Assembly: GCA_030704615.1 (NCBI GenBank)
Contig: CM060732.1
Coordinates: 4,962,001-5,026,000 of the forward strand
Length of the DNA stretch: 64,000 nucleotides
Direction of reading: 5' to 3'
From: Takakia lepidozioides
Taxonomy: Eukaryota > Streptophyta > Takakiopsida > Takakiales > Takakiaceae
Part shown: positions 52,636-64,000 of the stretch, one piece after another
Layout of the letters: the number at the start of each line of letters is the position of its first letter
Position numbering within the stretch: position 1 is the stretch's first letter
The notes under the pieces: generated by a model
The model's input: only the letters and a program-made list of their open reading frames with translations
The model's database searches: none
What the model was told of the DNA's origin: nothing
Translations under genes and position numbers: made by a program

Positions 52636-53715
52636 AGGACATGATGTCAAATGTGGGTGCATCGAGGATGCAAATGGAGTGTTTGACAGTATGGCTGAAC
52701 GTGATGTGGTGTCGTGGAGTGTGATGATTGCAAGATATACACAACAAGGGTGCAGGATGGAGGCTTTGGAGACCTATGAGCAAATGATGTGCGAAGGGGT
52801 GAAAACCAACCACATCACGTTTGTGTCAATGCTTGTGCAAGCCTGGTAGCCCTGGAAAATGGCAAAGGATGCATGGTGACATCATCAAAGCTGGAATTGT
52901 ACCAAATGTCATTCTGAACACTGCCCTGGTGGACATGTATGCGAAATGTGGGTGCATTGAGGATGCACAGGGAGTATTTGACAATGTGGTTGGCTTGAAG
53001 CCGGACAGTATCACCTTTATATATTTTTTCTCTGCATGCAGCCACACTGGCCTACTGAATGAAGGAAGATGCTACTTCGATTCCCTGAGTCAAGATCATG
53101 GTGCACCCCGCCAGTAAAGCACTTTGGCTATGGTGGACCTTCTGGACGTGCGGGACAACTACATGAGGCAGTGGACCTGATTAATAAAATGCCAATCAAT
53201 CCAGATGTTGTGGTGTGGAAGGCCTTGCTTGGTGCCTGCAGAATCCATGGCAATGTGGAGATGGCTGAATGTGTGGTAACATCTATCCTCAAGTGGGATG
53301 AACAGGATGCCACGACTTATGTGTTGCTATATCAAACATCTATACTGCAGCTGGCAAGTGGGATGATACTGCAAAGGTGAGAAGAATGATGAAGGTCAGA
53401 GGGGTTAGAAAGGAGCCAGATGACAAGTTGCATCCCAGAATTAAGGAAATCCATGCTGAGCTGAGAAGAGGAGGCGGGGTATGTGCCTGACACACGCTTT
53501 TTATTGCATGATGTGGAGGAAGCTGAGAAGCTGGCCATTGGTTTTGGGCTGATCAGCACGACTCATCAAGAATCTTCGAGTGTGTGGAGACTGCCACACC
53601 TCCACCAAATTCATCTCAAAGATTGTTGGCCGAGCAATTGTTGTATGGGACGCTAACTACTTTCCACCACTTTGAAGATGGGATTTGTTCTTGTGGTGCT
53701 TACTGGTGAAAGGAT
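52636..53715 (+). pseudogene. PPR copy ending in a DYW-type deaminase domain
   Basis: It restarts inside a PPR repeat (FDSMAERDVVSWSVMIARYT in one frame), passes CASLVALENGKGCMVTSSKL and NTALVDMYAKCGCIEDAQGV, and joins directly to an E domain (GLLNEGRCYFDSLSQDHG, NPDVVVWKALLGACRIHGNV). The DYW region is rearranged: [11 protein letters not shown], then [20 protein letters not shown] (the CxxCH zinc motif), [14 protein letters not shown] and, after a shift, [14 protein letters not shown] and TGA at about 53707. The expected final DYW is AYW, and the first His-Ser-Glu site is partly lost, so editing activity is unlikely. Confidence 0.8.
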
Positions 53716-53719
53716 GTTT

Positions 53720-54300
53720 TCTTGGAAAGATGCTAGTGTCTTGCTTCATTCATTGATCTGTGTAGCTACTCAGACCATCCACCATTTCCTGAGAATACTG
53801 ACCATCATGTATTGTTGAGTGCAAGATGCAAGTGTCTTGCTTCATTCATTGATCACTCAGACCATCCACCATTTCCTGATAGTGGGGTCTACCCGGCATA
53901 GGTGGGAAGTCAACCCACAATTGCACTTGACTGAAGGGGTGATTTTTGACTGATTCTGGTGACAAATCAAAGTGCTGTCCTAATTCTAGGTTTGGGTGGT
54001 GGAGCTTCTACAAAGCTTGAAGATGGAAGTGAATACAAATTTTAATGAGCTTGATGAGAGGGGCATCCATGTGCACAAGTTTGTTCAGCATCTTAAATTT
54101 GGACATGTTTTTTTGTTTCTCGTGGTGTGGTCTTTGGATGGAGCCCTTGACGAACTTGCATGAATATTGTCAAAAGCTAGCCTTAACCCACCAAGATCCA
54201 ATCCCATGGTGGATGCTTGAAAGTTCATATAGTGAATGTAAGGGTATTTGGGTATGTTTATATAAATTGATGCGGCTTGTGAAAATTGAACATTGAAATG
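53720..54300. other. 3' flank of the PPR copy with a local duplication
   Basis: AGTGTCTTGCTTCATTCATT with its CCATCCACCATTTCCTGA partner occurs twice, at about 53730-53795 and 53827-53880, a direct repeat about 97 bp apart. No gene is supported. Confidence 0.5.
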
Positions 54301-54450
54301 CAGATCCGCCATTTTTCTTCCAGAAAAAAACAAAAAACGGGATTTGTGCATGTAACACCGTGGGGATGACCCACCCCTTTCTTGTGAAAAATTGAACATA
54401 GTTCTCAGAATTCGTCGCTAGTAGTGCAGAGCAACGCGAAGCCCTAGTAC
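54300..54450. repeat. Third copy of the GAGCAACGCGAAGCCCTAGT repeat family
   Basis: It shares GTAACACCGTGGGGATGACC, GAAAAATTGAACATAGTTCT and the GAGCAACGCGAAGCCCTAGT end with the copy at 35215-35395. Confidence 0.75.
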
Positions 54451-54477
54451 TTAAGAATCCAAGTAGGTTGCAAGCTG

Positions 54478-54560
54478 CAGTGGGTAGCATGATGGTAAGG
54501 TGGTGGCATTGCAGGCGGCGAGGCTCAGGGTTTGATTCTTGATGGGAGGCACTTGTAGTG
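54478..54560 (+). repeat. tRNA-derived SINE head
   Basis: TAGCATGATGG (A box) and GGGTTTGATTC (B box) are spaced about 40 bp apart as in a pol III internal promoter, with tRNA-like GC-rich text between. The GTGTAACCC-rich field follows directly. Confidence 0.6.
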
Positions 54561-54815
54561 TAACCCTGGTTGGTGTAACCCCAGTACTGTAACCCTCTGT
54601 AACCCTGGTTTCTCATGTAAGTCTAGTTAGTCCATTTTATACTTAGTCAAATTTCGAGACCAAGTGTGAGTTACACCGAGAAGAGTTACACTCCATTCCG
54701 TGTAACCCTGAGTGTAGTTACACACCTCATCGTGTAACTTAATGTAACCCCAAGTGGAGTTACACACCTCGTCGTCTAACCCAGTGTAACCCCGACTCGA
54801 GTTTACACTCCTTCA
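54555..54815. repeat. Field of GTGTAACCC / GGGTTACAC-type words
   Basis: More than ten copies of (T)GTAACCC or its inverse AGTTACAC occur within 260 bp, with a locally duplicated AGTTACACACCTC(A/G)TCGT unit about 60 bp apart. Confidence 0.7.
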
Positions 54816-55697
54816 GTTCCATGTCACCCTCAAGAGAAGGTGGGGAAGATTTGACATGCCGGAAACCTGCGTACCATCCTGTCAGAGTTTGCTCGTGTGC
54901 ATTAAGTTCTTACATTATTCCTATTATCTTCCATTTTTAAATGAAGGTCGACATGAGTCATGCAACAAATTGTTAAATAGCAAGTTTAGAAGAACTAAAA
55001 AAATATATCAGATAGCGGATGCTACACCAATACCATCATATCATCAATGATCGTGATGATAGGATATGGACTTCTCCTAACATGGACCATCTCTCTCTAT
55101 ACACATTGTCCATACATACATATACATACAACATCATTTAGGCATGTGCATGTATGCCACTAGAGATAATGTTGAGACTATTCCACTGGCACGGTTACTA
55201 GCAAACACGCACCATCCATTGACGGTAAGGCACCAGAGACCGTTCAGGCAACTGGCAAGGGGTCACCCGGGAATACAACAGGTGGTGAAAATAGATTTAA
55301 ATCGCAGAGAAATGAAGAGCAAACCGTCCACCGGACTAGTTTTTCACATTTCCAGCGTTTTCACATGCGATTCGCACTTGAGAAGTGCAAAATGGACGTT
55401 TTTCACACAGGTGCAAACGGGACGCCATACAAGCAACCTAGTAGACGCTTGTGAGGCCAACTGCAGTTGGGAAGAAGGGGGTTGGGAAGCGTGATTGCAG
55501 GTCTCGATTTTGAGAGAAGAGGGAGCTGGGAGAGGGGACACAAAACATTGAAAGATCTTACGGATCGTGAGTCTGGGCAGGGACAGGCAGGGTAAGAAGG
55601 TTACGAAGAGGATTGGGAAGGTGAAATTGGGTGTTTGGGTTCTGAGGTAGACGCCAACGAGGATCAGACCAGGAAAGATATTTGAGAGGGGGAGAAG
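54816..55697. other. 5' flank of the UBA-domain gene
   Basis: No gene recognised. It probably contains the promoter and 5' UTR of the gene starting at 55698. No TATA box is clear enough to call. Confidence 0.4.
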
Positions 55698-58433
55698 ATG
55701 GATTATGATTATCGCAAGGAAGATTTGAGACCTCAACTCACGGGCTATGATGTACCAAGAACCGCATACCAACCGCGCTACGATAGGGCGGGGAGCACAC
55801 AGGGGACAAATTCATCGTTTTACCCTCGAGTGGCACAACCCGCAGGCCCCCCCATGAGTCGACCACCACCGCCTGTCCCTAAGTCGAGTTCTTCTCCATG
55901 TAAGTTCTTTCATATGACGAGTCGGCTGTTAGCCAGGGTTGGAAGCTCACGGGCCGCTGATGATTGTATGCCGGGGAACACCTGAAGACGCCATAAATTG
56001 GTACAATTGATACCAGACTGAACATAGGGGGCTGTGCCAGATTTTCCTGATTGACTTGCTAGTTGGTATGGGTACTCACTCGCTGAGTGGCTGATGGTTG
56101 GCAATGTTATTTATGTATGATTTGTATTGGATTGGTTTCGATGCATAATCAACTAATATTTATAGGTAATATTTTTCACGATGTAGGTCTTATCCTTTCT
56201 GAAGGATTGGTGTCTGGGTCTTCATGGCAATTCTCGGAATTCGTATCTACATCCGCACGCAAACTAGAAGTGAAACTATGATAAGTGCCAAGGGAGTTGT
56301 GGTGCATAACTATGATCAGCTTCCAGCGAAGTAATTGTGAGGTGTACTATTGTAGCATCGCTTTGCCAGAGTTTTTTTCCATCTCTCATCACCTCTCTGT
56401 TGGTGTTATGATACGTCAGAGACACGTCTAGAGCCATGAGGGTTTAGGTCGGATCCATGGGTTTTGGCCATTTGGCATCTGTGAACCCTAAATTGTGCAC
56501 CATGTGCTGTTGGAGGAGGTATAGCAGTGATCCTCGGAATGGCAAGCCTTAGAATCTAAGCCCCCATGGAATTGACTTGACAAGATGACCTAGTTAAAAC
56601 AATGTATCTGTACATTGCGTATTGTGTAGTTAGGAAGGCTGGCCTCTCTATGTAGTAAAAGGGTGGAAAGTGTGGGTACATGGTTGCAGCGGGAATGGGT
56701 ATCAGAGTGGCCATCAAACCCGAGTACCAAGTGGGTCTCCCGGTATACCCCCTTCTTGTTTCTCCTTCTAAATATTGATTCACTATTGCTTTTTGGGTCG
56801 CACGAATCTAACGATGCTATTGTCTATGTGCTGAAAATCATATGTGTAGTGTTAACCTCGACACTACACCTTGTCTTTGACTCCTGTGGATGACAAATGA
56901 CAGGTGCAATTATCACCACAAGAGGTGGAGGTACCCCGCTGCCTGTTCCAGTTTGACTTTGAGCTAGAGCGTCGCATCCTAGCTGAGGCTGAAAGCCGGG
57001 GGCACTCTTGGAGTAGGAGTGCTGTGGACAACTCTCGGAATGGGGGCGAACCAAACCTTTCCTTGGTAAATGTCTTTTGCTCCCCTGTGTTTCAAGAGGA
57101 TCAATTGAGTCCAGCTCCACACATCAGACCTTCTCTTGAACTACTGATTTCTCTTCATAGCCCCTGAAATGCCAACAAAACAGTAAACACTGTGATGTAA
57201 TTCAATGAAAACCAACCAAAAAATCTGCCAGTAACCATAGTGTTGAGGAGACTTGAGTCATCAATGTCAAACTCTGGAATGATTTCAAATAAGCACTTGA
57301 GTTTCAGAGCCTCAGTGACATGTCCACAGTGAATGGGAATTCACAACCCTATGCCTTTGAGTGATGACAAGCCAAGGCTTACGAATGTGTAAAGTAAGGC
57401 TTAATATATATTATGCTGCTTGATTTACAGCCTCTAGACAACAATCCCTAAGGGGTCCAGTCCTCTCATGAAGGTAGGTAGTTGAAGGTCTTCCTTTCGT
57501 TCTGGATTGAGTATTCTTCAGGCTATAAACTCTCTGGGACCTTTTAGTGATATTTTGGCCCATCTACATCTCTTTCTTTGAAGAGGCTAGCAAGCAGAGG
57601 ATTAATGTGTGAGGATGGCATGCATCTGTGAAGGGCATAGTGGAAGACCCAGTTGTCAGCAAATATGTTGCCATGGGGCTCGGCAAGGAAGCAGTGGTTT
57701 TGGCAATAGCAAGCTTCGGAGATGTTCAGAACAAGGTAGGTGTAAGGGTGTCACACACCTCTGTCTCTCTCTCGCCCGGTGCTGTTAACACTCAACCATC
57801 TCTATTTCTGTGTTAAGCAACTTATTCCATTCTCGGGCCAGCTAATACTAGGAAGGCTTTCAATTAGCACTTCATTTTCATCTGGATCTTGCTGTGTTTC
57901 TTATGTTGAAAGCAGATCTCCCTTACACTTTTGGAAAGATACATGGACGATGTAGACCAGCTTTTATGGGAGAGACATTTGGTGTTTTGGGATGTAGGAG
58001 AAGTATGAATAAGATTGCCACTAATTGTTCGGGCGTGAACCTCATGCTCGCATGCAAAGGGGAAGAGGCAGAACAGCATGTTTGTGTGAGGAAGAAGGGC
58101 CAGGGACAAAAAGATATTGTGACTTTCTGCAAGGGTTAAGGCGTTCCAGAACCTTACAAGTGTGCGATAACATACACACAACATTAAATCACTCTTCTGC
58201 TCATGACTTTACACTTGAATTGCGTTAGAAAGAGCAGCTTTAGAAGAGGAGAATAACATTGACGTAAGTGTGAATATGCCAATCTGCTGTGTGTCAATGT
58301 TTGAGTGCAGGTGTTTGGATTTTGTGCATCTTATAGTTTGTTGAGGGAGATGGGATTTCCTTCAGATGCCGTGGCAGGAGCTCTGGCAATGTACGATAAT
58401 GATAGAGAGCGAGCACTCTCTCACTTGGTTTAG
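55698..58433 (+). CDS. UBA-domain protein of the land-plant UBA/TS-N type, several exons
   Basis: Exon 1 (55698-55899) starts MDYDYRKEDLRPQLTGYDVP, is Pro/Ser-rich at its end (PPMSRPPPPVPKSSSSP) and stops at CCAT|GTAAGT. A later exon (56904-57065) has the diagnostic FQFDFELERRILAEAE after a CAG acceptor. Another (about 57634-57735) has VEDPVVSKYVAMGLGKEAVV and ends AAG|GTAGGT. A small exon may lie at about 58232-58255 before GTAAGT. The last (58337-58433) has LLREMGFPSDAVAGALAMYD and ends ALSHLV-stop, a UBA helical bundle with the MGF loop that contacts ubiquitin. Plants have a family with this layout; its role is ubiquitin binding of unknown purpose. The exon that should carry the conserved block before FQFDFELE was not found. 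This is the only host gene in the window without evident damage. Confidence 0.7.
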
Positions 58434-59815
58434 GCTTTGTTGGAGACAAACCTCTCATCCTTTACCCCCTTCCTTTCTGCCCCCTCTGTTTGCCCTGCCC
58501 TCTCTGCGTATGAGGTTGTACTATAGTAACGACATTGTCACTAATGTTATTGCTTTAGTTACTGGCTTTGAGACTGGAGAATTCACTAGGATTTGGAGAA
58601 ACGGAGAGTATTGTTTCTCTTCTCTCTCTTCCCACTATAGTAGGGTGTTGACATCTAAGTCGGCCTAGGAGAAAGCAGCTATACATCATTTGCAGGTATA
58701 TAAAATGTTTTTTTCTTTCTTTAAATGTAGAGAATGAGCTAGAAGTTTCACTCATGATTTGTTCTTCAGTAGCAGCGTGGGCCTCATTCAGTAGGGAGGA
58801 ACAGATAGATGTATAGATGTCTGCTGTACCTGCCCATTGCTCACTTCTTGACAGAGCACAAACTGGCCCTTGGAGAGAGAAGCGAGCATGGATCAGAAGA
58901 AAAACATCTGGCGTCGTTGGGTTATGTGGGATTCTAGACTAGTAGAAGCCCATGTTTGTCAATGCTTGAAACAAAGTTTCATTATTTTCTGTACTTCCTA
59001 CCAACCTCACTCCATTACAAGTGCATGGAGCAGAACATGCTGTATATGCATTTGGGTTAAGACACTACAGCATTTTGGGGTGCGTGCGATGGCCTGTCCC
59101 TAAACGTAGTTTTGGTTATCCCATGCAAAGCACTATGCGGATGTTGGTTTGAGGCGGACTTAAAAGAGTGACCCCGAGGGGTTGCTCACTTAAAACTACT
59201 CTGCCGTCGCTTTTGGAGCAACCCCTTGAGAGGTGCTTCTAATATGCGACACCAATACAAAGATCGCCCAGGGGGTCTCTTGAGTAGAGAGGAAGACTTT
59301 CTATCAATATTCTGCTCCCCTGGAAAACCTTAACCTACGGCGACCTCTTGGAAAATCCATGGAGCGACTCCTAGGATGCTGCAAGGTCAATCCCAAAGGT
59401 GACTGCCTGGAGTTGCATGGGTGCAAAAAAAGACGATTTGTGCGCGAATAAAGAAAAAGTGCATATATGGTTAAGAACAAGAAAACATATTTGTGACTAG
59501 GCTTAAAACAAGTGGCTAGTTGCATAACGGATCCACCCTACAAAGCCGAAATGCTAGTACTTGATTTTCTTGAAATCAAAATAATAAATGTCAACCCGCT
59601 GCCCTGCCCATGTGTGGGATTGTTCGTGACGGTATGTCTGGGCGTTGATCGTCTTGTAGGCCTCATGGCCCATAAATGAAAGAGGGTTAATTTTTCCCCC
59701 TCCTCAAGGGCCTGAATTGTGGGCTGTCGCTCCCAGGTTTCCTTTATTATATATATACAATTGGAACCTTCAGCACTGATAGTAATCCCTGAGGTTAATA
59801 ATTAACAAATAAAAG
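58434..59815. other. 3' flank of the UBA gene, no further gene
   Basis: A (C/T)-rich patch lies near 58455-58505. A short hairpin of AGGGGTTGCTC (59177-59187) and GAGCAACCCCT (59216-59226) is the only structure noted. Confidence 0.4.
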
Positions 59816-61560
59816 TGATTTTTTTTATTTTTTATTTTTTTTAAAGAAAGGGGCTGATACTCTGCAAAAACTTTATTGGAGCGTCAAAACGAGCACAGAG
59901 AGGAGGAAAAAATAACCTCCTTAGGGGCCGTAAAGGCGTGTCACATGGGGAATCACCCAGCACTGATAGGAAGTAGGGGGGAGTTGTAGAATACTACTGA
60001 CCAAAAACCTTGGTTGGGGGGAGAGGGGGGATTGCAACGAGGCCTAACCACGAGTAAGGCCACCTAAAACGAAAAATCAGCCTAAGTATTTGGTTGTTTA
60101 AGCAGCTGCGGGGGGGGGGATAGTGATTCTATCACAAAACCAGCGAAGATGACTAGCCACCAAAGTTCAGCTGGAGCTTCGACTTTGCCGCACGCAGACT
60201 GAGATGTTTCCAGTTGACATCGGGCTCTTCCGACTCAGCAGGGGATTTGCCATTCCCTGGGGATGGCATCATGCCAAGTGATTCGCGAGTCCGAGATCCT
60301 GGTGCAGAGGATGCCGCCTTTTGCCCAGGAGAGGTCGAAGTCCGAGAATAATTGATTACACCTCCTGTCACTGCACCTGCCTGCAGCTGTTTGCAAAGAC
60401 ACCCAAGCCTTGCGCCCCTCAGTCATCAGATCAGCAAATAGTTTGTAAAGCACTAATCTGATGCTGGGGCTCTTCCCTTGAAATATCAGACTACATCTTG
60501 CCTTCCATAAAGACCAAAGGGTGTGGCCCCTCAAGCATCCCCATACTGGGCAGTTATTCTAGATGGAGCCACTGCGTAGATTAAGCAGAATAATGTGTGC
60601 ATCTCGTGGGGACACAACCTGCCACTGCGCATAGAATGCGGTCACCAGATGCCAGGTTCTAGCAGCTAGATTGCAGTTTGTGAAGGCATGCTCGATAATC
60701 TCACTTTGGTTGCAATTACAAACCACACAGGCAGGGTCAGCATCTGGAAGGCTGGCAGCCATTGGAAAAATTATGTTCGCCAACTTCCGTAAGAAAGCAC
60801 TGATTTTGGAGGAGCGGTGTTTGGCCCATATGTCCTTCCAAATTGAGTTCCATGCAGGGGGCTGCAAATCGAGGTTCCATTTATCTACAAAATTCGCCTT
60901 CCCGAGAAGCAACCTATACCCCGTTTTCACTGTGTAGCCCAGTAGTGGCGTGTTTTTGTCATCTTTCCATGACCAATCCCCCGGGTCCATCTGTAATCTA
61001 GAGAGCGGAAAGCATATAAACCAAATGAATTTGGATTTTCTAGCCCAACATATCTCTCCGCCCTGAGGAGGTGTTGGCACTGTGGACCCTGATAGAGTAT
61101 CGAAGACTCTAATTCTAATGGTGCAGCTCCCCTGTTCCGATTAGCACTAATCTCCCTGTGCCGGTTGCTTGGAAAAGCAGTCCGTTCCAATGAGTGCTTG
61201 TAGACGAAATTGCTAGGAGGGCCACTTGCCTGCCTCCTACCGAGCATCCGAACCAGACAGGCAAGCCATTACCAGTACAGGGTCCCCCTAGCAGGAGGGG
61301 CTGCACAAATTCTTATGATATCCCATCCGCTCCTGCTGGAGTTTGTGGATAAGAGGGAGGATAACAAGGGGAGGTCTAGAAACTGATTTTTTCCCAGATA
61401 TTGGCAATGTGTGAAAGCCCTTTTGTCCCCTAAGTTGCCCACTTTTTATGGAGGGTAGTCAGGGCTTCATTTTGCAAGTTGGGGTTCCCGAACAAGGGTT
61501 GGCGAATCGCCTCTTCAAAGCAGGTAGGTGCCCTTTGAGTAAGATGGGGCCTCATCACTT
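59816..61560 (-). mobile_element. 5'-truncated LINE (ORF2 C-terminal part) with poly(A) tail
   Basis: Read on the minus strand from about 61500, coding text includes WSWKDDKNTPLLGYTVKTGY, WNSIWKDIWAKHRSSKISAF, then DPACVVCNCNQSEIIEHAFT and NCNLAARTWHLVTAF. The C-x-C-x(n)-H-x(n)-C pattern within this frame is the zinc-binding domain (zf-RVT type) found after the RT of plant LINEs. A second frame (60534-60235: HTLWSLWKARCSLIFQGKSP) continues it. The 3' end is a T-run (59819-59843, i.e. poly(A) on the minus strand). The RT core is missing, as usual for 5' truncation. The 5' end touches a Ty3/gypsy pol on the opposite strand at about 61560. Confidence 0.75.
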
Positions 61561-61561
61561 T

Positions 61562-63775
61562 GTAATGCACCAGCAACCTTTCAGAGAATGATAAGTGAAT
61601 CTTTTCATGAGTATCTAGATGATTTCATGCAGGTGTTCTTGGATGATTTTAGTGTGTACAGCTCTAAGAATGAGCATTTGCATAAATTAGAGTTATGTTT
61701 GGCCAAATGCAGGATGAGAGGTCTGGGCCTGAATCGAGAGAAGTGTACTTTCTGTGTGAACTCAGGGGTGCTTTTGGGACACATTGTGTGTAAGAGGGGA
61801 CTTCTTGTGGATCCCAGAAAAATAGAGGCCATTAAAGCCTCTCCACCACCAGTAAATGTTAAGAGTCTAACGAGATTTCTTGGACAAACCAGTTATTACA
61901 GAAGATTTGTCAGACGGTATGCACAGATAGCAGCACCACTGAGCAAGCTTCTGAAGAAAGATGCAGTGTTTGCATGGACAGCTGAATGTCAACAGGCTTT
62001 TGAGGAACTTACATTGTCAATAACAACTACACCTGTGCTGATTAACCCTCACTGGCATGTAGTATTTCATGTTCACTGTGATGCCTCAGGAGAAGCGTTG
62101 GGAGCAGTGTTAGCCCAAAATGTTACAGGAAATATAGATTCACCTGTGTACTATGCTAGCAGGTTGATGAACAGTGCAGAAAGAAACTATAGCCAAACTG
62201 AAAGAGAAGCACTGGCAATGATTTATGCAGTCAAGAAATTCAAGCATTACCTATTGGGAATGAAGTTTATGTTTTATGTGGATCACCAGGCTCTAATATA
62301 TCTGGTAAACAAACCTTTGATAAGTGGAAGGATAGCAAGGTGGTTAATAATCTTGCACGAGTTTGAGTTTGAGGTTGTTTACAAGCCTAGTCGTTTGCAT
62401 CTTGTGGCAAATCACTTGTCACGCCTATCAACAGGAGAGCCAGCCACAGGAGTAGACGACCAATTACCTGATGCGACTTTATTTGCAGTGGAGGTGCAGG
62501 GAAGTGCAGATGACTGGTTAGATTGGCAGTGGCCAATCAGATACTACCTTACTCATGGTCAGTGCCCACCTAGTTATGGAAATGAGCAAAGGAAGAGAAT
62601 CGTTATCAAGGCTTTACCTTATACTATGGTAGGGGGCAGAATGTATAAGCTAGGACCTGATGGAGTACTTAAACGATGCTTGTACCACCATGCAGTAAAT
62701 AAAGTTTTGGAGGAAGTTCATAAAGGAGTGGCTGGAGGTCATTTTGGAGAAGAGACTATCAGTAGAAAGATACTACTTGCAGGTTACTGGTGGCCTACTT
62801 TGTTCAAGGATGTACACAAGTATTGTAAGAGTTGTGATGAGTGTCAGAGGCTAGGACCATTGCAGAGATCTGGGAAGATGGCTTTGCATCCTACGATGCC
62901 TACTGAACCATTTCAGAAATGGGGACTAGACTTTGTTGGACCAATTAACCCACCAGCCAAGAATACACAGAACAAGTATATAATCACGGCCACTGATTAT
63001 ACTACAAAGTGGGTGGAAGCTAAAGCTCTGAGGGAGAACACAGCTAAGTCCACAGCAAGGTTCCTGTATGAGAACATACTTACACGATTTGGCTGTCCCC
63101 TGGAATTTATCAGTGACCAGGGAAGTCACTTCATTAATGAGACCATAGAACTATTGACTAAGAGTTCATGATTGTGCATAGGAAGAGTACAACTGATTAC
63201 CCACAGGGTAATGGGCAGGCAGAGGCTACCAACAAATACTATGTACTATCTTGGCTAAGATAGTCAATGCAAACAGAACAGATTGGGATACAAGTTGCTG
63301 ACAGCTTTGTGGTCATACAGGACTTCATATAAAGTCACCACTAAGTATACACCATTCCAATTGGTTTATGGTATGGAAGCTTTACTTCCAGTGGAATTCT
63401 TGTTACCTACCATGAGAACTGAATGGGGAAGGAGAATGGAATTGGAAGATTCAATTAAGGTCAGGAAACATGAATTATACCATGTGGAAGAAGTACATGC
63501 TGATGCAGCTGATGACATGACCAGAATTCAGATGAAGAGGAAGGATCAGTTTGATGAAGGTAAATTAAAGACTTTTAAGACGGGAGATTTGGTTCTGTGG
63601 TTGCAAAAGAAGGGGAAGATTAAGGCTTCTAAGCTTAAATCACCATGGAAAGGACCTTATGTCATACAGAAGATGTATGATAACAACACCGCTATGTTAC
63701 AAACCATTAACAAAGAGATGCTGGGAAGAGTCAATGCCAATAAGTTGAAGGGATACAGTGGTATCCATGACAAAC
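61562..63775 (+). pseudogene. pol: Ty3/gypsy pol, truncated within RT: RT, RNase H, integrase
   Basis: It begins abruptly at CNAPATFQRM of the RT palm and holds MQVFLDDFSVYSS (catalytic FLDD), thumb FLGQTSYYRRFVRRYAQIA, RNase H (FHVHCDASGEALGAVLAQN, YSQTEREALAMIYAVKK, MFYVDHQAL), the integrase zinc finger (HKGVAGGHFGEE, CKSCDEC) and the core (WGLDFVGPINPP, CPLEFISDQGSHF). A stop comes at 63169. Then, in shifted frames, NGQAEATNK (third catalytic Glu), KYTPFQLVYGMEALLPVEFL and a C-terminal tail with KTFKTGDLVLWLQKKGK to about 63775. A 527-residue frame (61588-63171) is intact. The sequence resembles Athila-like non-chromoviral elements. The missing 5' half lies at a junction with a LINE. Confidence 0.85.
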
Positions 63776-63909
63776 CATTGCAGCACGACTTGCATATTGA
63801 AACACAGAAACAGTCACGGGCTGCACCGGTAATACCAACGGAGCATGAAACACTTGTCGTAAAGCCGAATGTGTATGGCCTGAGCGGAGAACACGGGTGT
63901 TCGCATAGT

Positions 63910-64000
63910 TATCACAGCCCACCACAGCATCACACAACCTATCATAGCCCACCACAGTGCCACACACTTTATCACAGCCCACCACAGTTTGACACAGCCT
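63910..64000. repeat. 30-bp tandem repeat at the window edge
   Basis: Three units starting at 63910, 63940 and 63970, each TATCA(C/T)AGCCCACCACAG plus a variable tail, run off the end of the window. Confidence 0.9.

Noticed and set aside
56230-56335. Missing exon of the UBA-domain gene (GIRIYIRTQTRSETM)
   Set aside because: The first three residues match the expected start of the conserved block, but the rest does not, and no good donor follows.
59177-59226. Rho-independent-type terminator or riboswitch hairpin
   Set aside because: An 11-bp inverted repeat with a 28-base loop in a eukaryotic intergenic region; no reason to assign a regulatory role.

Overview
The window looks like nuclear DNA from a land plant, most likely a fern or another seed-free vascular plant. 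The reasons are the many DYW-type pentatricopeptide (PPR) fragments with the VDMYAKCG / DVVSWNAMIAGY signature, a spliced gene for a land-plant UBA-domain protein, Arabidopsis-type TTTAGGG repeats, and dense nested retrotransposons and DNA transposons. The taxon is an inference. There are no bacterial operons. Most coding sequence is broken by frameshifts and stops. Part of this could be indel error in the assembly: two 183/186-bp copies of one repeat differ mainly by small indels.

Layout. 1-9 kb: an intron-containing DDE/MULE-like transposase relic, a retropepsin fragment facing a minus-strand gag with PBS and LTR, PPR debris, a poly-G/poly-C/(CT)n block, and a proline-rich SET-like ORF. 9.2-17.6 kb: a tandem repeat with telomere-like motifs, a non-autonomous CACTA element with a perfect 3-bp target duplication (itself carrying a tRNA-like SINE head), then a minus-strand transposase related to the DUF7869 family. 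17.6-26 kb: a SWIM-finger fragment, a Ty3/gypsy pol (minus) abutting a gag (plus), the gag read in frame into a ParB-like DGNHR domain, and a divergent pair of homologous genes of unknown family around a 61-bp hairpin. 26-38.9 kb and 51.5-53.7 kb: an array of decayed PPR copies whose 5' exons resemble the PDF motif of OSB (organellar single-stranded DNA-binding) proteins. This points to an OSB-PPR fusion gene family.

38.9-51.5 kb: a Ty3/gypsy element of about 12.6 kb inserted in one PPR copy. Its order is terminal repeat, long leader with a 2.3-kb minisatellite, gag with two zinc knuckles, protease, a complete-looking DNMT3-like cytosine-5 DNA methyltransferase, RT, RNase H, integrase and a C-terminal PHD finger. 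A retroelement that carries both a DNA-methylation writer and a histone-reader-type finger is the most striking content of the window.

54-64 kb: a tRNA-derived SINE and a GTGTAACCC-rich field, the UBA-domain gene in several exons, a 5'-truncated LINE on the minus strand with a poly(A) tail, a third Ty3/gypsy pol truncated at the LINE junction, and a 30-bp tandem repeat running off the edge.
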